Shown here: piece after piece, positions 25,283 through 35,804 of the stretch
Layout: each line of letters begins with the position of its first letter
Numbering within the stretch: position 1 is the stretch's first letter
Origin: Dryomyza anilis
Lineage: Eukaryota > Arthropoda > Insecta > Diptera > Dryomyzidae
DNA length: 64,000 bases
NCBI GenBank assembly: GCA_951804985.1
Contig: OX638135.1
Location: 13,171,735-13,235,734, forward strand
Direction: 5' to 3'
Position numbers and translations under genes: made by a program
The notes under the pieces: generated by a model
What the model saw: the letters and a program-made list of their open reading frames with translations, nothing else
What the model was told of the DNA's origin: nothing
Database searches by the model: none

Positions 25283-26656
25283 CTATTCCTCCCTAGTCGG
25301 GAAAGCGAACTTTGCGGCGGTATGATTGGTTTCCTCCGGGATGCGGTCGCAGTTCCAATTACCTGAAGAAACAGTATTAGGAATTGAGTTAATTATGGTT
25401 TGGTGATTGGTTAATGTCTCGGAATTAAGCCATCCCCCAAGGACGTTTAGTCGAGCCGCTTCGACCGCGGCCTCATATTTAACTTGAATTTGTATTGGGC
25501 GTATGTTTAGAATAGTCTTAATGGCTTTGGTCGAAGTGGTAGACATCGCACCTGAAATGCTGAAGCAACACGCCCGTTGCACTTTCTCGAGTGGTTTGAT
25601 GTTTCATTTTCGTCCCAAAGCTGTCCACCATACAAGTGACGCATATGTGAGTATTGGTCGTACAACGCTGGTGAAAATCCAGTGGGTCATCTTTGGTTGA
25701 AGTCCCCATGTAGGACCAATACATCTTCTGCAGGTTGCCCAAACCCTAACGGCTTTTGTGGCTCTGCTAGCTATTTGTGCCTTCCAGTTAAGTTTAGAGT
25801 CCAGGATTACTCCAAGGTACTTGACTTGACCTGTAAGTGCCAGTATCTCTCCATTTACATGTGGAAAAGGATAGCTAGGTAGCTTTCTTTTCCTAGTAAA
25901 GAGACAGATTTCAGTTTTCTGGGGATTTATATTTAATCCCCTAGGTGATGCCCATTCAGCCGAGATATCCAAGGCTTCTTGGATTCGTCTAGAAGGAAGA
26001 AGAGGATGTGTCCCCGAGGCAAGGATGGCGATGTCGACTGCGTAGCAGACAGCATACAAACCAGCCTCGGTTAGTCTTCTTAGGAGACTGTTTATGGTGA
26101 CGACCCAGAGTAGCGGTGAGAGAATGCCACCCTGTGGGGTACCACGAAACACCCTTCCCCTTAGAGTAATATTGCCCTGCTGACAAGTGATGGATCTGTT
26201 GCACAACATATGACGTACCCAGTGTAAAATAGCCGGGTCTACGTCAAAGGAGGCAAGGGACGAGATCAGTGTGTCAGTGTGAACGTTATTAAAAGCACCC
26301 TCAACATCTATGAAGGCTGCTAGAGTGAGTCCTTTTAGGCCCATAGACCTTTCAATTTTGTTAACCACCTTTATGTATGCATGTTGCTTAAATTTAAGCT
26401 GCTCATAAGGGATTTTTTCCTTAACCATGGTATCGCATATGCGTTCCATTGTTTTCAGTAAGAAGGACATTAGACATATGGGTCTGTATGTCTTGGGTTT
26501 TGAGTAGGTTTCTTTACCCGGCTTAAGTATGAAAACTACTCTTGATTCTAGCCATGTGAGAGGATTAGCTCTGATTAAAGCATGCTTCATAAAGCCTGGA
26601 TAGTCAGGCGTCCAGGAGATCCACTGTCCGTTGTAGAAGGGTTGGGAAAACTCCAT
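25283..26656 (-). pseudogene. LINE ORF2 reverse transcriptase
   Basis: A 350-codon open piece (26656-25604) plus a further 99 codons in the same frame (25582-25283). Motifs: KPGK, RPICLMSFLLKTMER, AFIDVEGAFNNV (first catalytic Asp), GTPQGGILSPLLW, and CYAVDIAILASG where the family has Y/F-A-D-D. The first Asp of that catalytic pair is Val, so polymerase activity is lost even within the open stretch. Upstream of 26656 the true frame (KAPDGVFP...) continues in another phase. Confidence 0.88.
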
Positions 26657-27190
26657 CTGGGGCTTTATATGGCTGGAAGCTATGAATTGCCTTCCCCACC
26701 ATATCGGTGGTAATGGCTAAGTTGTAAGTATTGAGAAGTTTCCCATAGCCTCGTCTCATCTGAGTTAACGAAACAGTTTGGGAAGTGCTCCTCCATTAGA
26801 ATCTTCAAAGAGTCCTCAGAGTTACCAGCCTTAACCCCTTGCCTGTCTATCAGGAGTTCCGGTTGGGAGTGGGTTTTCGAAAGGAATTTCTTAATTTTTG
26901 CAGTTTTTGTAACACACTCAACTTGTGCACAGAAGAGTCGTCATGACTCTATTTTTGCGGAGTGCATATTCTTTTTGTATACACTGAGTTTTTCGTAGTA
27001 GAGATCCCAATGCTCTGTAGTAGTTAATCATTTAGCTTTATTGAAAAGTCTCCGAGTATCAGTTCTTAGGTTTTTCAAAGCCCCTGTCATCCAGGGTTTT
27101 TCCTTGAAAGACTCTCGGGTGCGAAGAGGGCAAGCCGCTTCGAATGCTTGTATAAGGCTATTTGTTATGGTTTTGACCTCCCCGTCAATG
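26657..27190 (-). other. Decayed LINE ORF2 endonuclease/RT linker
   Basis: No continuous frame. Minus-strand fragments continue ORF2 between the endonuclease and RT, with several stops and indels. No independent gene is supported on either strand. Confidence 0.6.
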
Positions 27191-27399
27191 TTATATGTAG
27201 AACTTAAAGGGGGTGCGGGAGATACGTCTAACGCATTCTTTACAATTAATTTCTGTAATCCTCAGCAGTTTCTTGGATGGTGGAGGTTCCGGAGAGTTAT
27301 GAGGGAAATATACTAAAGCCAGCATGAGGTCACCGCTCCCGTCAAAAATTGTGGTGGCGACTGAGGAAGACTGTTCTGTACAGAAAGAAAAGTTAGAAT
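27191..27399 (-). pseudogene. LINE ORF2 endonuclease, distal piece
   Basis: Encodes the middle of an APE-type endonuclease (DLMLALVYFPHNSP). The open frame runs on into the LTR at 27400 only by chance. Its natural upstream partner is 39262-39472: the two pieces share one reading frame when the insertion and one GAAT copy are discounted. Confidence 0.8.
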
Positions 27400-28160
27400 T
27401 GTTGTGAATCAGAAACGTTTTTTTTTGTGTATTTAAGAAAGCCTGCACATAACCAGTATGCACATAAAGTTCAAATATAAAAGCACAATAACAGATGCAT
27501 GTTAACTTAACATAACGTCTACGACGTAACTGGAACAAGTGAATAATGGTTATTAGTGCATACTTTCGGGATATAAAATTAAGTCCGCTTGAAAGCAACG
27601 AAAAATGCACTGGTTGCAATTTGATCCGAGGCACACGCTTGCAAGTGTGCCGTCTGTTTAAAAGCAACAACAAAAGCATTGGTTGTAATTTAAGTCAAGA
27701 CTAACGCCAGCATGGGAACCAATTAAGAATTTAGCACATTGGAATTTTCTCAGTTAATGATTTCACAATATTAGTAAATATATGATGTGGGGTTCATGAG
27801 GTTTTTAGTAGTACGTAGATTTAAGAATATGCTTTCTTGCATTTATGAGTTGTGTTTTAAGAAATAAGTACAGCAAGGGGTTCATGAGTCGCACGATACC
27901 GAGGTGATGAGTAGAGGTTAAGTTTAGATTTTAAGCATGATGATTTTAACTGCCTTAGAGTGCAGACGTGTTTTCAGTTTAAACTCAAGCTTGTAAAAAT
28001 ACTTAAAAATAATTAATAAAAGTATAAAGCAAGTCTAAAATATCCTTGCGTTTTTATTTAATAATAAATGTTAGGAAAGAATTGTGGACTTCGAGGGAAA
28101 ATTGTCACTGACGGTTTCATCAATAAAGGCAAGTACTAAAGACCCCTGAAGCCCGCAACA
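27400..28160 (+). mobile_element. LTR, left, plus orientation
   Basis: 761 bp, TGTTGTGAATC...GCCCGCAACA, with TG...CA ends. Close copy of the complement of 35051-35804. It is followed not by the primer binding site but by fragments of pol. Confidence 0.9.
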
Positions 28161-28389
28161 TTTTCCTTTACCCAACAAAATTAGATCACATTAAAAAGAA
28201 TTTAAATGCGGATGCTTTAAGCAGAATTCCATATATAGAACCAGCCGTACAAACACGATCCAAAACTACACAAAATATTTTAGATCAGCAAATCACAAAA
28301 ATAAAACCACAAATCAGTACACCAGTCGTAGATGAAACAATAATAGATACAAATAATGAATGGGTAGTTAATCACATTAACTACCCAAA
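28161..28389 (+). other. Patchwork of retrotransposon fragments
   Basis: After CCTTTACCCAACAAAATTA (a word also at about 37282), the plus strand reads the end of RNase H and the linker before integrase (NLNADALSRIP, then TRSKTTQNIL), with a 9-bp deletion relative to provirus A. A perfect 10-bp palindrome GGGTAGTTAA/TTAACTACCC follows at 28361-28385; its second half matches the gag-pol overlap of provirus A. This is rearranged debris, opposite in orientation to provirus A. Confidence 0.7.
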
Positions 28390-29276
28390 CTCCAAATTAC
28401 GCTGCATTAACGTATCTCGTTTCATTTTCGGTACATTAGTGCATTGTTCCTAGATGCAAAATGCTGAATTGCATTTTATCGCTTATAACATCAGCTCCTC
28501 ACTTCTATATGTGCTCCACTTTAGTGTGTGCTACGCTAACACCTATCTGTACTTCAAGTGCAATGATCTTTCTGTTGTCTGTTTCCATTGAAAATGATCT
28601 TGACAATGAAACTGAAGTACTAACCTATCTCAATTATAGTGACAATGTATATTTTATTGCTTTGGCAAATTCGTACTGAATTCTTGTTTATAAAATATCT
28701 AATATAATCTTCTTTATACTTTATTCCTTTCTCATTTAATACATGATCTAATGCTAGTCATCTTCTAAAATTAATACATAGCTATTTCCTCATGTAATAT
28801 AATAATAGTTTGGCGCTACAGTTCTGTATAGAACTTCGGCCGAGCTCTCTCACCATTTTGAGCTGTGCGTGTTATATTTGTACTCAAAGTGGTGGGACCT
28901 ACAGTTTATTGCCGAATCCGAACGGCGGGTGAGAGCTTTTTCATAGGCAATGGTTTTACTCTCGTAGGTTTGCCATTTACTGACGAGAGGTAGCGCGGTA
29001 TAGAAAAATGTTTCTATGAAAAGATGTTGTTAGCCCCAGTCCAGGCTTGAACCGGGGACCTTTCGGCTCGCAGTCCAACGCACTAACCACTGAGCTACCG
29101 CGGCTACATTTCCTCATGTACTAATTTAAATTTTAAAAACATATTATCAAAAAAAAAATATTTTGGCGTACTTTATTTACGTTGTTTGCCATATTATACA
29201 TTGCGGTTAATGGCAATTATGAACTGTTGGTTCAGATATTAATTTCTTTGTTTTTGTTCGTTCGATTGTGTATAAC
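28390..29276 (-). other. 3' non-coding region of provirus A
   Basis: Lies downstream (minus strand) of integrase. Homologous to 37952-38515, the same region of the neighbouring deleted element. Interrupted by a SINE at 28797-29107. No env-like coding sequence is visible. Confidence 0.7.
28797..29107 (-). mobile_element. tRNA-derived SINE, full-length
   Basis: Minus strand: GTAGCCGCGGTAGCTCAGTG with A box TAGCTCAGTGG, B box GGTTCAAGCC about 40 nt on, a ~220-bp body and an (ATT)n tail. A 13-bp target duplication, ATTTCCTCATGTA, lies at 28784-28796 and 29108-29120. The homologous retrotransposon sequence at 38329-38341 has one copy of that word and no SINE, so it preserves the empty site. The bipartite promoter looks intact. 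Not a functional tRNA gene: the tRNA-like part runs straight into the SINE body. Confidence 0.93.
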
Positions 29277-32200
29277 TTAAGAGTTATATGCTTTTAATAA
29301 GTTATTATGGAATTTTTTCCCTTTTCCCTTGATACAGATCACTGTTGTCACAAGACTTATTATCGAAAGTACTTCATAGGGACCTACCCAGATTGGTGAA
29401 AATTTGTTTTTCCTATTCTGGTTTTTTAATAAAACTTTATCTCCTTCCTTAAAAACTACCGTATTTAATGTATTATCGTAACTTCGTTTAGATCTTTCCT
29501 TAGCTTTTTCTTGATTTTGTCTGACTATCTCATGTGTACGCTGTATTTGGTATTTGAATACCTTATTGTAATCTTCACTGTTATAAATTGGTGAACATTT
29601 TCGTTTTAGGTTGGTTGGCTTGTCAAATTGAAATCCGTATAAAGTACGACAAGGCGTTTGCCCTGTTGACATATGCACTGTGTTATTGTGCACATGCATT
29701 GCCGAATTCAACCATTGGTCCCAGTTGGACCCATCCTCTTTTGCAAAACATCTCAAATACTCCGCTAAAGGTCTGTGACTTCGTTCTAACGAGCCATTCG
29801 CCTGCGGGTGATAAGGTGTTATATGCATTTTTTTAATGTTTAATAACTTGCACGTGTCTGAAAATAATTTTGACACAAAATTTGAACCATTATCTGTAAT
29901 TAAAATTTTCGGAATATTATAACGCGTGATAATTACCTCGTAAAAAACTTTGGCTACTGTGCTTGCTTCCGCGTCTGGGATAGCTACGCAGCACATGTAT
30001 TTTGAAAAATCGTCTTGAAAAGTTAAAATATATTTATTTCCTGACACTGTTTCAGGTAAAATTCCTACCAAGTCCATATAAACCTTATCGAATGGACGTG
30101 TTGGCGTATCTGTCAAAACCATTGGCATTTTGGTTAACTTTGAACTTTTGTTCATTTGGCATTTAGAACAGTTTCTAACATATTCTTTTATTTGTTTCTG
30201 CATTCCCCTCCATTTGAATTGTTTTTTAATCCTAAAGTATGTTTTAAGTGTGCCCTGATGGCCTCCTAGTGCTGAATCATGAAAATCTTTCATCACGGTT
30301 TTAATTTCATCTGGATCAGTTAATATTTGAGCTGAATTCGTTTCATTATTTTTTTATATTATTGTTTCATCTACGACTGGTGTACTGATTTGTGGTTTTA
30401 TTTTTGTGATTTGCTGATCTAAAATATTTTGTGTAGTTTTGGATCGTGTTTGTACGGCTGTAATATCTGGTTCTATATATGGAATTCTGCTTAAAGCATC
30501 CGCATTTAAATTCTTTTTGCCTGGTTTGTACATTATTTCAAAATCATATTCCGATAATTTGTGTCGGAAACGAGCAAGGCGGGATGTCTGATCTTTTAAA
30601 TTTGCAATACCTTTTAGAGGCTGATGATCTGTAAAAATTTTGAATGGTCGCCCTAATAGGTATGCTCTAAAATTCTTTGTTGCCCAAACAATTGCTAAAA
30701 ATTCCTTTTCAATGGTAGAATATCGTTTTTCTGCTCCATTTAAAGTTCTACTTGCAAACGCTATCGGTCGGTCGCTTCCTACTTCACCTTGAGATAGGAC
30801 TGCACCTACTGCTTCGTTACTTGCGTCTGTTGTTAGTAAAAAAGTTTTTGTAAAATCTGGATATGCTAATATTGGAGGTGAAATTATTGATTCTTTCAAT
30901 TTAATAAATGAATTTGGACAATCGTCCGTCCATTTAAATTTAACGTCCTTTTTAAGTAAATTATTAATTGGTAAAGCTAACCTTGCCATATTGCTTATGA
31001 ACTTTCTGTAATAATTAATTAATCCCAAGAATGCTTGTACTTCTTTTCTGTTTCTTGGTACTGGAATATTTTTTACGCATTCGATCTTAGCGGGGTCTGG
31101 CAGCGCACCAAGTTCTGAACATTTATGCCCTAAATATACAACTTCACGACGTAAAAACTGACATTTTTCGGTATTTAATTTTAAATTATGGTCTCTTAGT
31201 TTCTGTAATACTTTACTTAATCTGTGTTCATGTTCGCCTATATTTTTCCCATACACAACTATATCATCAAGATATACAAAACAATCGATACCCTGTAACC
31301 CTGTTAAGATGTGATTCATTATTCTCTGGAAAGTTGCTGGTGCCCCTGTTAAACCGAAAGGCATCCTATTGAATTCAAAATGTCCAAGTCCTGTACTGAA
31401 GGCAGTTTTTTCTTTATCACCTTCTTCTACTAAGACCTGATGATAGCCACTTGCTAAATCTAAAGTTGAAAAATACCAACTGTGACCTAATTGATCTAAT
31501 ATTTCATCTATTCGCGGGATAGGAAATACCTGTTTTACGGTTACGTCATTTAATTTACGGAAATCTATGACAAGTCTTCATTTTTTGTTACCGTCTTTGT
31601 CGCTCCTCTTCGGTACCAATAGAAATGGTGAATTCCAGGGTGATATGCTTGGCGATATAATGCCAGCATCTAACATTTTGTTAACCTGTCTATTAATTTC
31701 CTCTCTATGTGTGTGTGGAAGTTTGTATTGCTTTTGGTTAATTGGTGGTTGATTCCATTGTGTTGTTATGTCGTGTTTAAGTATCGGCGTGTATGACAGT
31801 TCGTCACCTTCTAAGTGAAAAACATCGTGATAAGAAATACAAAGATTTTGTAATGATGTGATTTCCTCCTTATTTAAAGATTCATCAATGTTAATTTTTT
31901 CTAATAATCTATTAATCCTATTTTTTATATTCACTGAATTTATAGTATTTATTGTAGAATTGTTTGTATCTGATTCCCTATACTGATTAAAATTTGAAAA
32001 CTTCGGTTTAAAATTGTTGTCTATTATAATGTCCTTTTCTGTAGCATTTAATACTGAGACATAAACTTTATTTTTGTTAACATTCGATAAGCTTTCTCCC
32101 AAATATACTCCAGGATAAATTTCTTGTTTATGTATTAATACAATTGGAATTTTTGTTTTTAGTGTAATTTCTACTATTTTTGCGGTTCTCGGCATGATTT

Positions 32201-33106
32201 TTATTTCATGATTGTAATAAATATTTTCTATGTTGGCTCGCGTAACATAGAATGTTATGGTCTTATTAATTGCGTTTATTACGGATCTATTCCATATGTT
32301 ATCCCGTCCTATTATTCCGTCTGCTGGTATTCCTTGTTCAAGAGATACTACATGCATTATTAAATGTAACCACTTTATATTACTGTGTTGTACATTGGTC
32401 ATGCCTAAAGTCCTTACGCATCCAACAAAAGCCCCATTAAAATCTTTCCTACTATTTTTGTCAAATTCCGGTAGTTGTGTCATTGCACCTTCTTTTATTA
32501 TGCTTGCATCTGCTCCTGAGTCTACTAGTAATATGAGTTTTCCATTATTAGCTGCCTCGCAAGGTAATTCAATGAACACATCACTTACATTAGACAATTT
32601 GAAGTCTCCCTTTCTATTGTATATTTTGTTAATTTTCTTTTTATTTAATCCACTCAACTGTTGTCTGATTTTTTTATCATAACATGTTATAAAATTTTCA
32701 AACTTTTTCAACATTCCTGTAAACATATTGTTCAACTTTTGACCTATTTGCATTTCTTCCCATACACATCTTTGCCGATTAGTTTCATCTGCTACTAATT
32801 TAATCATTTTTGCCCCTATTGCTATTATAATATATATAAAGAAATGTATTAATGCAAAAATTACCTTTGTCACTCCCTCACAATCAAGCCACGGTGGATC
32901 AATATGTGTATCAACGGTCACTTCCGACGTCTGATTTGCAATATTTTCCTCCACCGGTTTTCTCTTATTTTTAGGAGTTTGGGTAGTTAATGTGATCACA
33001 GACCCTTCAGCCTTATGATTTACTATTTCTACCCTTTTTGACCTGATTTTGCTATTTTTAATGGGTCCCCAGCTTACTGGCCTTGGCTGGGCCCCTGGTA
33101 GTTTCC
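29277..33106 (-). pseudogene. pol: Provirus A pol: protease, RT, RNase H, integrase
   Basis: Minus-strand pol enters by -1 frameshift from gag near 33104 and runs in one frame to 29277, broken only by two nonsense codons: TGA at 31578-31580 (a Trp site in the first RT block) and TAA at 30354-30356 (between RNase H and integrase). Domains in order: a hydrophobic stretch (32811-32864), aspartic protease LLVDSGADAS (about 32500-32530), RT with YLDDIV, RNase H with TTDASNEAVGAVL, then integrase with an H-H-C-C zinc site (HDSALGGH...CSKC) and the DDE triad in MDLVGI, TDNGSNF and GSLERSH. The catalytic residues I can see are intact, so the copy is young but dead. Closest relative in the window: element C. 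Confidence 0.9.
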
Positions 33107-33107
33107 C
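33063..33107 (-). promoter_or_regulatory. Programmed -1 ribosomal frameshift signal
   Basis: Minus strand: slippery heptamer GGGAAAC (33107-33101) in the phase G-GGA-AAC relative to gag. After 9 nt, CCCAGC (33091-33086) can pair with GCTGGG (33073-33068), leaving a 12-nt loop that holds the gag stop TAA (33076-33074). An outer GGGG/CCC pairing (33095-33092 with 33065-33063) may extend the stem. The pol frame is open through this overlap and lies in the -1 phase. GGGAAAC is an established retroviral shift site. Confidence 0.85.
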
Positions 33108-34816
33108 TTGTTTTGATCATTATTCTCCCTCGCCAGATAATCCCTCGTGGCGTAGCAATCAGTTTCTACATGACCAAGTCTACGACACCAATCACATTTT
33201 AAATTATTTCTAGGGGTATTCCCATTTCTATTGTTATTATTTCTATTATTATTATTATTGGTACGGTACGTAGTGTTATGTCCTGCTTGCAAATTGTTGT
33301 TTAAAAATTCCCTATTAACGACTGGATGGTTTTGTGTACGTCCAAACCCTTCCTTATTTTGAGCTTCTAATCTAATGGAAGCACACCTCCAACTAGATTC
33401 GTGCCCATATTTTTCACACTCTATACAAAACGGTGTGTTTTTCCGCGTAATACATTCGTCTCGTGTATGTCCTTTTTTCTGGCAAAAAGAGCATGTTGGT
33501 CGTATTTTTGATCCTTCTGTTTTATTTTGTGTTGATATTTTGTGATTTAGTGGGGTAGTTTGAAAATGATAGTTTTGAATACTATTCTTTGGACTGATTA
33601 CAGATCGTTGTTCGAAACTGTACACTTCCTCGGGGAATCTCGGACCCCCTTGAATTGTTATCTGGGCCTTTAATGCTTCATCTAATAAATCATTCAAGTT
33701 TTCTGCTTTGCTACTTAATAATAGAACCTTTATTGTCGGATCTTTTACACCTACCTTGAATGCTGTCAGAACTGAGTTTACTAGTTCCGTATTAAAAACA
33801 TCTGTAGGTAGATTTTTATTTTTGTACCTTGAATCTGCTATTTCATTAGCGTTTGCCCATAATCTTTCTAATCTTCTTGCTAATGTTCTCAGACTTTCAC
33901 CATCCATCTGATATGCTTTTCTAATACTATCCTGAACCGAATCTAACGTAGTCATTTTTAAATATGTATTTCTTAGAACGTCAAATAACTCCTCTAAATC
34001 ATTGAACTTTCTTATGCGGACTAGATCATAAGCGTCACCAAGAAGATGCAGTTTGACACAGCTAATGAATTCTTCTTTGTTTTCTTTTGTTATTTTTAGA
34101 CTTGCTAACGCACAAGCGTCCATGAATCTATAAAGTTCAGTTTTAACGGATGGTGATTCCGATCTCATAAAAAATGAAACCACACTTCCTACGTAATTCG
34201 ATACAGTATCTAACGACATTTCTAATGTTGTTTTCGGTGCTGTTATTTTATCAAATTTTCCTTCAATCTGTAATGCCTCCTTATGATATAATGATGTTTC
34301 GTGGGCTAGCTTAACTTCCGATTCTAAAAATCTGATTTTCGAATCTAATTCCCTTACTTTATTATTTGCTTCTTCTAATGTTTCGAATTCTAGTCTGGGC
34401 TGTTGGCTCAGTGCTCGTTCAATTGATTCGTCCGAAATATCTTTATTTTTCAGAAAAGATCTTAATTTTTCGTTTTCTTCCTCTATTCCACTAGCCTGAT
34501 CTAACAACTCCTGCCGTTCTTCTACAATATCGTTTAATTTTTTATTTAATGCAGTAAATTCCCCTTTCCAATCTTCTAATTCTTTTATTTTATGAGCACT
34601 TTTATGTTCCAAGAAGTATACTAATTGTTAAAAAACTACGTCAACTCTTTCGACTTCTGAGTATACCCGTGTGGAACTGACTTTATTTTTTATTAATTCT
34701 AAAGTTTCTTTATTGTTAACTTCCGTACTAATTTGATTCCACAATTTCTCAGTAAATCTGCCAAGTTGTCCTAATATATTTCTATATGCTACTTCCAATT
34801 CCTCAAAGTTCGCCAT
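33074..34816 (-). pseudogene. gag: Provirus A gag
   Basis: Starts at ATG 34816-34814 (MANFEELEV). One nonsense codon (TAA 34630-34628) interrupts it; the same frame continues to TAA 33076-33074, about 580 codons. An N-terminal charged coiled-coil-like region (about 34610-34300) precedes a capsid-like domain shared with element C (FISCVKLHLLGDAYDLVR). Three CCHC zinc knuckles follow: CSFCQKKGHTRDEC, CIECEKYGHESSWRC and CDWCRRLGHVETDC, with an Asn-rich linker before the third. Gag builds the particle and packages RNA. The first knuckles match C; the third is absent from C. Confidence 0.9.
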
Positions 34817-35035
34817 ATAATCATTAAAATTTTCAATTAAAATTTATAAATTTGTTTAATTTCATTCTTTCTAAAATTTAATTTCACCATTTATTTACAG
34901 CTTTCACTCAAACTCACTAAAATTTATTCAATATTTAATTATACCTTCCTTTCCACTTCTGTGTTTCTTCATTTATTTTTTTTTTAATGCTCCTTCAAAT
35001 TCGTCCTTCAGTCCTTTTTGTAGATTCTTGAAAAA
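34817..35035 (-). other. Provirus A leader
   Basis: Short AT-rich 5' leader between primer binding site and gag. No additional frame. Confidence 0.7.
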
Positions 35036-35047
35036 CCGGCTGCGCCA
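35036..35047 (-). promoter_or_regulatory. Primer binding site of provirus A
   Basis: Minus strand TGGCGCAGCCGG, 3 nt after the LTR end. TGG matches the complement of a tRNA CCA end. The sequence resembles the tRNA-Ser-type site (TGGCGCAGTCGG) of several fly Gypsy elements; the exact tRNA is not verified. Confidence 0.8.
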
Positions 35048-35050
35048 AAA

Positions 35051-35804
35051 TGTTGCGGGCTTCAGGGGTCTTTTGTACTTGCCTTTATTGATGAAACCGT
35101 CAGTGACAATTTTCCCTCGAAGTCCACAATTCTTTCCTAACATTTATTATTAAATAAAAACACAAGGATATTTTAGACTTGCTTTATACTTTTATTAATT
35201 ATTTTTAAGTATTTTTACAAGCTTGGTTTAAACTGAAAACACGTCTGCACTCTAAGGCAGTTAAAATCATCATGCTTAAAATCTAAACTTAACCTCTACT
35301 CATCACCTCGGTATCGTGCGACTCACGAACCCCTTGCTTAAACTTATTTCTTAAAACACAACTCATAAATGCAAGCAAGCATATTCTTAAATCTACGTAC
35401 TACTAAAAACATCATGAACTCCACATCATATATTTACTAATATTGTGAAATCATTAACTGAGAAAATTCCAATGTGCTAAATTCTTAATTGGTTCCCATG
35501 CTGGCGTTAGTCTTGACTTAAATTACAACCAATTGCTTTTGTTGTTACAGACGGCACACTTGCAAGCGTGTGCCTCGGATCAAATTGCAACCAGTGCATT
35601 TTTCGTTGCTTTCAAGCGGACTTAATTTTATATCCCGAAAGTATGCACTCATAAACATTATGCACTTGTTCCAGTTACGTCGTAGACGTTATGTTAAGTT
35701 AACATGCATCTGTTATTGTGCTTTTATATTTGAACTTTATGTGCATACTGGTTATGTGCAGGCTTTCTGAAATACCAAAAAAAAAACGTTTCTGATTCAC
35801 AACA
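35051..35804 (-). mobile_element. LTR, central, minus orientation, shared by two internal regions
   Basis: 754 bp; minus strand TGTTGTGAATC...GCCCGCAACA. On one side it is followed by the primer binding site of provirus A; on the other it is preceded by a polypurine tract. It is thus both 5' LTR of A and 3' LTR of the deleted neighbour, as in tandem elements formed by LTR-LTR recombination. Confidence 0.9.

Larger units (their letters stand above)
24255..27399 (-). mobile_element. LINE with RNase H domain, 3' portion
   Basis: Minus-strand non-LTR retrotransposon in the order endonuclease (27399-27191), a degraded linker, reverse transcriptase, RNase H, Cys/His C-terminal domain, 3' UTR and (TCAA)n tail. 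RNase H plus a C-E-E-x-E-T-x-E-H-x-L-C-x-C-P motif suggests the I/LOA/R1 group. The endonuclease is interrupted at 27399 by an LTR retrotransposon and continues at 39258-39472 in the same reading frame. ORF2 pieces share one frame, separated by nonsense codons and a frameshift near 26640. Confidence 0.85.

Noticed and set aside
28797..29107. Functional tRNA gene with A and B boxes
   Set aside because: The tRNA-like segment continues into a SINE body with (ATT)n tail and target duplication; a second copy exists at 16949.
32257..32682. 141-codon plus-strand frame (and 179 codons at 51094-51633 minus)
   Set aside because: Both are antisense shadows of the conserved protease region of proviruses A and C; their mutual similarity follows from that homology.
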